Assembly (NCBI GenBank): GCA_035526665.1
Contig: DATLBY010000407.1
Location: 1-6,799, forward strand
Length of the DNA: 6,799 nt
Reading direction: 5' to 3'
DNA from: DATLBY01 sp035526665
GTDB lineage: Bacteria > Acidobacteriota > Terriglobia > Bryobacterales > Bryobacteraceae
This document shows, piece by piece, positions 1 through 6,245 of the stretch. Positions within the stretch are counted from its first letter, which is position 1; every line of letters starts with the position of its first letter. Both the position numbers and the translations under genes were made by a program. The notes beneath the pieces are model-generated. The model saw nothing but the letters and a program-made list of their open reading frames with translations. It was not told the DNA's origin and ran no database searches.

Positions 1-1263
1 ATCAAAAAAGACTTCGTGCGCTACGTCGAACTGGCCAACAAAGGCGCACGCGAACTCGGCTTTAAGGACACAGGGGCCATGTGGCGATCCAAGTACGACA
101 TGCCTCCAGATGCCTTCGCCAAAGAACTGGACCGCCTGTGGGAACAGGTGAAGCCTCTCTACCTTTCTCTGCACGCGTACGTGCGAACCAGGCTGCGGGA
201 AAAATATGGCGATGTGGTGCCGGCCAACGGTCCCATCCCAGCGCATCTGCTGGGAAATGTCTGGGCACAGGACTGGAGTAATATTTACCCCCTGGTAGCG
301 CCGAAGGACGCCGATCCAGGCTATGATTTGACGCAGATTCTAAAAGACCGCAAAGTAGAGCCTCGTGAAATGGTGCGCTATGGAGAAGCCTTTTTTCAGT
401 CGCTCGGGTTTGAGGCGCTGCCGAAAACCTTTTGGGACCGCTCCCTGTTCACCAAGCCGCGTGATCGCGAAGTAGTATGCCACGCCAGCGCCTGGGACGT
501 GGATAACACGAATGACCTCCGCATCAAGATGTGCATCGATATCACCGCGGAAGATTTCACCACAATTCATCACGAGTTGGGGCACAATTTTTACCAGCGC
601 GCTTACAACAAGCAGCCCTTCCTGCTCCGGGACAGTGCCAACGACGGATTTCATGAGGCTATTGGAGATACGATCGCGCTCTCCGTTACGCCGGAATACC
701 TGGTCAAACTCGGATTCCTAAAAACTACTCCGGAACCCTCCAAGGACATTGGCCTGCTGCTGAACAAGGCACTGGAAAAAGTGGCATTTCTCCCTTTTGG
801 CCTCCTGATTGACCAATGGCGCTGGAAAGTTTTCTCCGGCGTAGTAACTCCCGAAACGTACAACAAAGTCTGGTGGGAGTTGCAGAACAAATACCAGGGC
901 ATCGCACCGCCGGTAGCCCGGAGCGAAGCGGATTTTGATCCTGCCGCCAAATACCACGTGGCGGCAAATGTTCCGTATATGCGATATTTCCTGGCGCGCA
1001 TTTTGCAGTTCCAGTTCCATCGTTCGCTGGCGAAGGAGGCCGGCTGCACCACTTCCCTGAACCGCTGCTCGATCTACGGGAGCAAAGCCGCGGGCGAGAA
1101 GCTGAACAAAATGTTGACGATGGGTTTAGAACGTCCTTGGCCGAACGCGCTGTCAGAAATAACGGGTCAGACGCAGATGGATGCCACGGCAATCCGCGAC
1201 TACTTCGCTCCCCTACAAAAATGGCTGGATGAGCAAAACAGAGGCAGACCAGTCGGCTGGTGA
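1..1263 (+). CDS. Peptidyl-dipeptidase A (ACE-like), peptidase family M2, 5'-truncated by window edge
   Basis: Zinc metallopeptidase of the angiotensin-converting-enzyme family, which removes dipeptides from peptide C-termini. The frame is open from base 1, so the true start lies upstream; 420 residues are visible, and about 200 N-terminal residues are probably missing compared with one ACE domain. In fragment numbering, the zinc motif HELGH is at residues 191-195 and the third zinc ligand is Glu219 in FHEAIGD. His319, Tyr326 and Tyr329 in the KYH...VPYMRYF segment match the substrate-binding His and Tyr residues of human testis ACE. Arg328 matches its chloride-binding Arg522. Cys160 and Cys178 have the spacing of a conserved ACE disulfide. 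The C-terminus (RPWPNALSEITGQ, ending in GW) also matches ACE closely. Bacterial members are usually exported, but the signal region is outside the window. The gene converges on the histidine kinase with 32 bases between stops. Family assignment is very secure; the natural substrate is unknown. Confidence 0.97.
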   Translation: MKKDFVRYVELANKGARELGFKDTGAMWRSKYDMPPDAFAKELDRLWEQVKPLYLSLHAYVRTRLREKYGDVVPANGPIPAHLLGNVWAQDWSNIYPLVAPKDADPGYDLTQILKDRKVEPREMVRYGEAFFQSLGFEALPKTFWDRSLFTKPRDREVVCHASAWDVDNTNDLRIKMCIDITAEDFTTIHHELGHNFYQRAYNKQPFLLRDSANDGFHEAIGDTIALSVTPEYLVKLGFLKTTPEPSKDIGLLLNKALEKVAFLPFGLLIDQWRWKVFSGVVTPETYNKVWWELQNKYQGIAPPVARSEADFDPAAKYHVAANVPYMRYFLARILQFQFHRSLAKEAGCTTSLNRCSIYGSKAAGEKLNKMLTMGLERPWPNALSEITGQTQMDATAIRDYFAPLQKWLDEQNRGRPVGW

Positions 1264-1295
1264 TCGGCTCCAGAGAGAGGAGTGGCGCAAGGAAT

Positions 1296-2870
1296 TCAGT
1301 CCGCCCGCGGTAGCGTGAAATAAAAGGTAGAGCCGCTGCCCTTCTCCGACACGGCCCAAATACGTCCGCCGTGTCCGTCCACGATACGGCGGCAAATAGC
1401 CAGTCCGATTCCGGTGCCGGGGTATTTTCGCCCGTGGAGACGTTTGAAAACGCCGAAAATTCGCTCTGCATAGCCGGCTTCAAAGCCAATGCCGTTATCT
1501 GCAACGTGAAGGAGAATCTCTTTTTCGTTTTGCTCGTAGCCTATATGGATCTCCAGCGGCTGTTCGCTCCGGTATTTGATGGCATTTACGATTAAATTCT
1601 GCATTAACTGGACCAGCCGCATCGAGTCGCCCCGCACAACCGGAAGCCCGTCGCAGCAGATCCGGACGCCGCTTTCTTCCACCGCGAGATGGCAGTTCAT
1701 CAGCGCCCAGTCGAGCACTTGCGACATTTGCACTTCGCCGAATGCCGCGATCTCCGTGCCGCCGGCTCGCGAAAACGCCAGCAGGTCCCGGATGAGAGCC
1801 GACATCCTGTTGGCTCCGTCGACCAGGTAGTGGACGTACTCGCGGGTGTCCTCGTCCATGTTGTCTTTGTAGCGTTGCGCAAGCAGACTGCTGTAGCTGG
1901 ACACCATCCGCAGGGGCTCCTGCAGATCGTGCGAGGCCACGTAGGCGAACTGCTGCAGATCTTCGTTGGAGCGCTGCAACTCCGCGGTGCGTTCGGCCAC
2001 TCGCTGTTCCAGTTGCGCATTCAAGCTGCGAATTGCCTCCTCAGCCTGCGTCTTATCCGTCACGTCGAGTAACGCGGACCGGATGCCGCAAATCGCCCCG
2101 GAAGAATCGCGGATTGCTTTTTCGTGAATTTCAAAGATGAGCTGCTCGCCGTCGCTGCGCGTATATCGCCGCATAAAAGGAACAAGCTGCTTGCTGCCGG
2201 AGAGCTTACGCAGCACTTCTTCACGGCTCGTCTGCTGCGCTTCGCCGATTACGAATTCCCAAACATGACGGCCAATCATGTCCGATGCCGGGTATCCCAG
2301 AAGGGCGCATTCCGCGCGATTTACGCGCCGGATGATCCCTTCACGATCGATCTCGTGGTAGGCAACCGGCGCATCCTCAAACAATTCGCGGAACCGGTCC
2401 TGGCTGTCGCGTAGCTGTTCGTTCAGCTCGGAGAGTTCGCGGGTCCGTTCCTTTACATGAAGTTCGAGCGACTCACTGGTCCTTCGAAAAGCAGCTTCCG
2501 CCTGTTTGCGAGCGCCGTTCAAAGAGTTTGTGAGGACAGATAAAAGGGTAAACGTCCCCAGGCGAGTGATATCGGTGGCCAGGTTCGAAGGCGCCAGCAT
2601 CAGGTGGATCGCCAAAACCGACAAAGCCGTCGTGAAGAGACCAGGCCCCAACCCACCGCGCCACGCGCTCACCATCACCGCTGGAAAGAAGGGAGTGGCC
2701 ACGGCCGATTCAAGAAAAGGATTGAGAATCCACGCAGCGACGTATGCGGCAAGGAAGCTCGCGAGAGCGACGCCGTAATTTACCAGCAGAGACCTTGTGG
2801 AGCCCTCGCTCGCGCGTGTAACGGGCTTTGCCACCTCGCTGCCCTCTCGCTCATAAACTGTGTCAGCCAT
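1296..2870 (-). CDS. Membrane-anchored PAS-domain sensor histidine kinase
   Basis: Sensor kinase of 524 residues that should autophosphorylate on His and pass phosphate to a response regulator. Residues 28-115 are hydrophobic and resemble the DUF4118 (KdpD-type) membrane module, with an FFPAVMVSAWRGGLGPG motif. A coiled-coil helix (about 130-158) is followed by a PAS domain (about 158-275), a second coiled coil (278-308), a HisKA domain with the H-box HDLQEP (His314), and a HATPase domain. The HATPase carries the N-box NLIVN (425-429), G1 DNGIGF (458-463) and G2 GTGIGL (485-490). All catalytic motifs are intact and there is no receiver domain. The ATG at 2870 was chosen because it lies 4 bases after the metallophosphoesterase stop. 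No clear Shine-Dalgarno precedes it, so translation may be coupled. A GTG at 2834 has a GAGAGG 8 bases upstream and is an alternative start. The frame is also open further upstream, to 3071, inside the preceding gene. The H-box region resembles phytochrome-like kinases, but there is no GAF or PHY domain. The signal sensed is unknown. Confidence 0.93.
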   Translation of the reverse strand: MADTVYEREGSEVAKPVTRASEGSTRSLLVNYGVALASFLAAYVAAWILNPFLESAVATPFFPAVMVSAWRGGLGPGLFTTALSVLAIHLMLAPSNLATDITRLGTFTLLSVLTNSLNGARKQAEAAFRRTSESLELHVKERTRELSELNEQLRDSQDRFRELFEDAPVAYHEIDREGIIRRVNRAECALLGYPASDMIGRHVWEFVIGEAQQTSREEVLRKLSGSKQLVPFMRRYTRSDGEQLIFEIHEKAIRDSSGAICGIRSALLDVTDKTQAEEAIRSLNAQLEQRVAERTAELQRSNEDLQQFAYVASHDLQEPLRMVSSYSSLLAQRYKDNMDEDTREYVHYLVDGANRMSALIRDLLAFSRAGGTEIAAFGEVQMSQVLDWALMNCHLAVEESGVRICCDGLPVVRGDSMRLVQLMQNLIVNAIKYRSEQPLEIHIGYEQNEKEILLHVADNGIGFEAGYAERIFGVFKRLHGRKYPGTGIGLAICRRIVDGHGGRIWAVSEKGSGSTFYFTLPRAD

Positions 2871-2874
2871 ACTA

Positions 2875-3699
2875 TTACGAAGAGCACAGTACAGGCATCC
2901 ACCCGTCCTGGGTATAACGGTATTCGTCAGCTGCGGAATGGTTGAACGACTCCGTGCCGGCGATCCAGGTCCAGCGCTCCACAACGAGCCGCTCTGGCTC
3001 AGCAATAATCTTATTAAAAGAATTGTACTCCCCCCGGCCGCGGCTGGAGGTGGCAGTCCCAGCTTGCACAATCACCGCGGAATGTCCGCTGATCTGGTAC
3101 CGCCGCGCCGTGCAGCCGGTATGGCTAATGTGAAAATGGCCTGCGAGCAACAGGTCCGCCCCGCAGGCAGCCAGATGCCTCATGGCAGTGCGGGCACGGC
3201 CCACCAGATTGGAATCCTGGAAATGCTCCGGCAGGTCGAACGGATGATGCGTGACCACCACTTTCACCACGCGGTCATCGATCGCACAAAGCCTGGAGTG
3301 AAGCTCGGCGATTTGAAAATCGTTGATGCGGCCGCCCTTCCAGGTAAATGCCCGCGCCGTGTTGACGCCGAGCACGGCGATTTCGTCATCGATGTAAGCC
3401 GGCTGAAGGTCCTCTGAGATGTACCGCCGGTAGCGGTCAAGCTGCTGAACAAACCGCCCGTAAACATTGTAAAGAGGCACATCATGGTTTCCCGGGACGA
3501 CGACCTGAGGCGAGGGCAACCGATCCAGGAACCGGCGCGCTTCCCGAAACTCCTCTGACTTGGCGCGCTGCGTCAAATCGCCCGAGACGACCAGAACGTC
3601 CGGATTCATGGAGGTGATCTGGCGAATCAGCGGCTCCACCGTGGGTTCGTGAATTCGCCCGAAGTGAATATCGGAAATGTGTACCAGAGTGCGGCTCAT
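2875..3699 (-). CDS. Metallophosphoesterase, cyclic-nucleotide phosphodiesterase (CpdA)-like
   Basis: Calcineurin-like binuclear-metal phosphoesterase of 274 residues, close to the usual CpdA length (about 275). The metal-binding motifs appear in the standard order: Asp10-x-His12 (SDIHFG), Gly40-Asp41 (SGDLT), Gly70-Asn71-His72-Asp73 (GNHD), His151-His152 (VTHHPFD) and Gly187-His188-Phe189-His190 (GHFH). There is no signal peptide or membrane segment, so it is probably cytoplasmic. The start ATG at 3699 overlaps the lipid kinase stop as ATGA, and no Shine-Dalgarno is visible before it, so translational coupling is likely. The conserved core begins within four residues of this Met (RTLVHISD), which supports the start over longer in-frame readings up to 3837. 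The histidine kinase follows 4 bases after the stop. Class III cyclic-nucleotide phosphodiesterases and other phosphoesterases (including LpxH-type nucleotide-lipid hydrolases) share this fold. The substrate cannot be read from the sequence, so cAMP hydrolysis is only one possibility. Confidence 0.92.
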   Translation of the reverse strand: MSRTLVHISDIHFGRIHEPTVEPLIRQITSMNPDVLVVSGDLTQRAKSEEFREARRFLDRLPSPQVVVPGNHDVPLYNVYGRFVQQLDRYRRYISEDLQPAYIDDEIAVLGVNTARAFTWKGGRINDFQIAELHSRLCAIDDRVVKVVVTHHPFDLPEHFQDSNLVGRARTAMRHLAACGADLLLAGHFHISHTGCTARRYQISGHSAVIVQAGTATSSRGRGEYNSFNKIIAEPERLVVERWTWIAGTESFNHSAADEYRYTQDGWMPVLCSS

Positions 3700-4583
3700 A
3701 ATGTAGCGGGAACGATCACACGCAATGCGGCCGGGCTTGTCCGGTAATGGAGGGGAGTCCGCAGGATTGTCACTTCGCCGTCGAGCGATACCGGCATCCG
3801 AAGTTTCCGTGTGCTCACGGTAGCCTCCTTTACGCAAAAGACATCGAACTCATGGTGCTCACGCAGCCTTCCGATCAACGCGTGCCAGGCGAGCCGGACC
3901 AAGCCCCAGCGTCCCACCCGGTGGGCCACGCAGATACAGATCTCCCCCCGGTCCATGCTGGGGCGCGACCCGATGGCGAACCCTTCCAATCGGTACATAT
4001 TGTTGCCGACAAAAACGAATGGAGTGCGGCGCAGTAATGTGCGTCCATCGATTTCCAGGCGCACATTCATGAAGGGGAAACGGCGGAAGGTGCTGAGGAT
4101 GGCGCGAAGGAAAGCCGCCCACTTTCGTTCCCCGCCCTTCTGCCGCTTTTCGCGCTCTCGCACGATCTGGGGATACAAGCCAAGCCCGGAATTATTCACA
4201 AAAATACTGTCGTTGACTTGTGCAACATCCACTGTCCGAATGGATCCGTGTACGAGATTCCTCACAGCGCGATCGAGTGTTAGAGGGACACCAAGATCTT
4301 TTGCGAAGTGGTTCAGCGTGCCCATCGGGAGAATGCCAAGATCTACATCCTTGCCGGCAATTACAGAGGCAATCGTGCCGATAGTCCCGTCCCCTCCACC
4401 CGCCACGATGGTGCCTGCCCGGCGATCTACAGCGGACTGTGCCATCCGCTGCAACTCCTTGCCGCTGGATGCGATCTCCACCGCGGCATGAATGCCGTTC
4501 ATTTCCAGGAGTGCATCCAGTTCGCTACGCTGCCGGCCGGCGCCCGCGCTTGCGTTTAGGATCACGGCCACCGGATCACGCAT
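3696..4583 (-). CDS. Diacylglycerol kinase family lipid kinase (DagK/YegS-like)
   Basis: ATP-dependent lipid kinase of 295 residues, a typical length for bacterial DgkB/YegS proteins, which phosphorylate diacylglycerol or related lipids at the inner membrane face. The N-terminal strand VAVILNASAGAG (5-16) and the nucleotide-binding GGGDGT (62-67) are followed by PMGTLNHFAKDLG (86-98), another strong family signature. VNNSGLGLYP (129-138) begins the second, beta-sandwich domain, and SLDGE (266-270) matches the conserved C-terminal DGE motif. No transmembrane helix or signal peptide is seen. ATG 4583 was chosen because the conserved core starts right after it; the frame stays open to a TTG at 4661, but those extra 26 residues look unconserved. 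Only a weak AAAGA lies before the ATG. This is the first gene of the leftward cluster, and its TGA overlaps the metallophosphoesterase ATG. The lipid substrate cannot be deduced. Sphingosine- or ceramide-kinase-like activity is an alternative within the same superfamily. Confidence 0.93.
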   Translation of the reverse strand: MRDPVAVILNASAGAGRQRSELDALLEMNGIHAAVEIASSGKELQRMAQSAVDRRAGTIVAGGGDGTIGTIASVIAGKDVDLGILPMGTLNHFAKDLGVPLTLDRAVRNLVHGSIRTVDVAQVNDSIFVNNSGLGLYPQIVREREKRQKGGERKWAAFLRAILSTFRRFPFMNVRLEIDGRTLLRRTPFVFVGNNMYRLEGFAIGSRPSMDRGEICICVAHRVGRWGLVRLAWHALIGRLREHHEFDVFCVKEATVSTRKLRMPVSLDGEVTILRTPLHYRTSPAALRVIVPATL

Positions 4584-4652
4584 GTATTCTTTATGATAGC
4601 CGGAGGCCAACAACCTAGCAGTTCCCCGCAGGGCGTTTGCTACGGCCGCGTA

Positions 4653-4658
4653 TATAAT
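4653..4658 (+). promoter_or_regulatory. Candidate -10 box (TATAAT) for the rightward oxidoreductase unit
   Basis: A perfect TATAAT hexamer lies 26 bases before the oxidoreductase ATG, inside the divergent intergenic region (4584-4684). Transcription would start near 4665 and leave a leader of about 20 bases that still includes the Shine-Dalgarno. The -35 position (around 4630-4635, AGGGCG) does not match TTGACA and there is no extended -10 TG, so the promoter may be weak, activator-dependent or read by another sigma factor. No convincing promoter was found for the leftward lipid kinase; a TATCAT (minus strand, 4592-4597) sits too close to its ATG to be persuasive. Confidence 0.4.
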
Positions 4659-4672
4659 CAATCTGCCGAGCC

Positions 4673-4677
4673 GAGGT
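4673..4677 (+). promoter_or_regulatory. Ribosome binding site of the Gfo/Idh/MocA oxidoreductase
   Basis: GAGGT lies 7 bases before the ATG at 4685, which is good Shine-Dalgarno spacing. It supports this ATG as the start, and the Tat twin-arginine motif then falls at the expected place near the N-terminus. Confidence 0.65.
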
Positions 4678-4684
4678 ACACCGT

Positions 4685-6235
4685 ATGTCCACTCAACAAT
4701 TTTCCAGACGCTATTTTTTCTATGGAGCGCTGCTTAGCGGGGTCGTCCCGCAAAGTGGATTCGGCAGCACACCGTCCCTAAAAGCGTTGGGATATAAATC
4801 GCCGAACGAGAAGCTCAATCTGGCAGCCATCGGGGCAGGCGGACAGCCCGGCGCCGATTTGCTGCTAGCCCATGCGGGAGTGGAAAATGTGGTGGCCCTG
4901 GCCGATGTCGATTGGGCGCGCGCGCAGCGATCCTTCGAGCGCTTCCCGAAAGCTCAGCGATTCCAGGATTTCCGCAAGATGCTCGATGGACAGGGAAGGG
5001 ACATAGACGCGGTGGTCGTCGGTCCGCCGGACCACATGCACGCAATCTGCGCGCTGGCATGCATGCAGCGCGGCAAGCACGTATATGCGGAGAAGCCGCT
5101 AACCCGTACGCCCTGGGAAGCCCGGCTTCTCGCGCAGGCGGCCGGCAAGTACAACGTGGCCACGCAAATGGGTAACCAGGGCTACTCGCACGATGCCACA
5201 CGAGTAGCCTGTGAGATCTTTTGGTCGGGAGAAATCGGCACTGTAAGTGAGGTCCATGCCTGGACCGGCCGGCCCAGTTGGCCGCAGGAGATGACAAAGA
5301 TTCCACCGCCTACACCGGTACCCGAGACTTTGGATTGGGACCTCTGGCTGGGGGGCGCCGCGGCGCGCCCCTTCACCGCCGGGGACGAGGAGTACGGGAC
5401 CTTTGTCGAACGAAGGAATGCAGGAACTGCCGCGGCCAGCAGCCCCCAGAATTTTGGATTCTACCTGCCGTTCAACTGGCGTGGGTTCTACGATTTCGGT
5501 ACAAGCCTGATCGGCGACTGGGGCGTTCATATTCTGGGTCCCGCAAACTGGGCGCTGCAGCTGAGCCCGGAGCACCTGATCAGCGTCGAGTGCATCAAAA
5601 AAGATACTCTGCCGGCTTTCACGTATCCGGACGAGCTGGCCATAAAATATGAATTCGCGGCCCGTCCAGGCATGCCGCCCGTGACCATTTACTGGTATCA
5701 TCACGCCGGCGGCGATGCCTTTACACCGGCGGGAATGACTATCGAGGAGACTCGAAAAATTCCTGGCCGGGGTCCCCAGGTTGGCCCGGCGCCTGGACCA
5801 GTTAGATCCAGCGCGCCATCTGCCCCTCCCCGGCGGAGTGCCCAGGGAAGCGGCTACAACTGTATTTTCGTCGGGTCAAAGGGTTATATGGGGACGAGTG
5901 GCCGTGGTGAGGGCGTGGGCCTGCTGCCGGGCTCTCGATGGGCGGAGTACAAGTTGCCTGCGCCGTACTTGCAGCGTTCGCCTGGAGCGAGCACCGGCTC
6001 GAATCACGCGGCGCACATTCGCGACTGGGTCCGCGCCTGTAAGGGTGGCGCTCCCGCCTGTTCCAACTTTGGCCTCGCGGGGCCATACACCGAGTGGCTC
6101 GTGCTGGGAGCCGCTGCGGTACATTACGATGGCAAGCTGATGTGGGACAACAACAGGGGCGAGTTCACGAACAATAGAGACGCGAACAAAAGGATTAAAC
6201 CGGTCTATCGCAAAGGATGGGACGTAAAGCTCTAG
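4685..6235 (+). CDS. Tat-exported Gfo/Idh/MocA family NAD(P)-dependent oxidoreductase
   Basis: Sugar or cyclitol oxidoreductase of 516 residues with a tightly bound or recycled NAD(P). The N-terminus carries a twin-arginine signal (SRRYFF, residues 7-12) followed by the hydrophobic stretch YGALLSGVV, so it is likely folded in the cytoplasm and exported by Tat. The Rossmann domain starts at EKLNLAAIGAGGQPG (Gly50-x-Gly52/Gly53). ALADVD (71-76) is the strand-2 acidic motif, VVGPPDHMHA is at 111-120, and EKPLT (136-140) supplies the family lysine. DWGVH (278-282) is the usual active-site histidine region of the C-terminal domain. The C-terminal end YRKGWDVKL is typical of this Tat-borne subfamily. 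Residues about 358-388 are rich in Pro, Arg and Ser and look unlike the rest; this may be a variable linker or a sequencing artefact. The downstream TIM-barrel gene begins 10 bases after the stop, so the two are probably co-transcribed. The substrate is unknown. Related enzymes oxidise glycoside or inositol hydroxyls to ketones. Confidence 0.93.
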   Translation: MSTQQFSRRYFFYGALLSGVVPQSGFGSTPSLKALGYKSPNEKLNLAAIGAGGQPGADLLLAHAGVENVVALADVDWARAQRSFERFPKAQRFQDFRKMLDGQGRDIDAVVVGPPDHMHAICALACMQRGKHVYAEKPLTRTPWEARLLAQAAGKYNVATQMGNQGYSHDATRVACEIFWSGEIGTVSEVHAWTGRPSWPQEMTKIPPPTPVPETLDWDLWLGGAAARPFTAGDEEYGTFVERRNAGTAAASSPQNFGFYLPFNWRGFYDFGTSLIGDWGVHILGPANWALQLSPEHLISVECIKKDTLPAFTYPDELAIKYEFAARPGMPPVTIYWYHHAGGDAFTPAGMTIEETRKIPGRGPQVGPAPGPVRSSAPSAPPRRSAQGSGYNCIFVGSKGYMGTSGRGEGVGLLPGSRWAEYKLPAPYLQRSPGASTGSNHAAHIRDWVRACKGGAPACSNFGLAGPYTEWLVLGAAAVHYDGKLMWDNNRGEFTNNRDANKRIKPVYRKGWDVKL

Positions 6236-6240
6236 AGGAG
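6236..6240 (+). promoter_or_regulatory. Ribosome binding site of the TIM-barrel isomerase/epimerase gene
   Basis: AGGAG directly follows the TAG stop of the oxidoreductase and lies 5 bases before the ATG at 6246. This strong Shine-Dalgarno fixes the start and indicates a two-gene operon. Confidence 0.7.
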
Positions 6241-6245
6241 ACGGG

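Noticed and set aside
1248..1261. Small inverted repeat ACCAG-TCGG-CTGGT across the peptidase stop codon, considered as a bidirectional terminator
   Set aside because: The stem is only five pairs and no T-tract follows on either strand; it lies in coding sequence and could occur by chance.
725..1504. Minus-strand open frame of 259 codons overlapping the peptidase and the kinase end
   Set aside because: It is antisense to the strongly conserved M2 peptidase, resembles no known family and has no start-site support.
2860..3417. Plus-strand open frame of 185 codons antisense to the metallophosphoesterase
   Set aside because: All phosphoesterase metal motifs lie on the minus strand; no recognisable domain is seen in this frame.
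3699..3837. Longer metallophosphoesterase start within the lipid kinase coding region
   Set aside because: The extra 46 residues are polar and low in conservation signals, whereas the ATG at 3699 starts right before the conserved core and forms an ATGA overlap.
3811..4491. Plus-strand open frame of 226 codons antisense to the lipid kinase
   Set aside because: Its composition (Ser/Arg/Pro-rich) is typical of an antisense shadow, and the lipid kinase motifs on the other strand are intact.
4815..5704. Minus-strand open frames antisense to the Gfo/Idh/MocA oxidoreductase
   Set aside because: They are Arg/Pro/Ala-rich with no domain motifs and are explained as GC-rich shadows of the forward gene.
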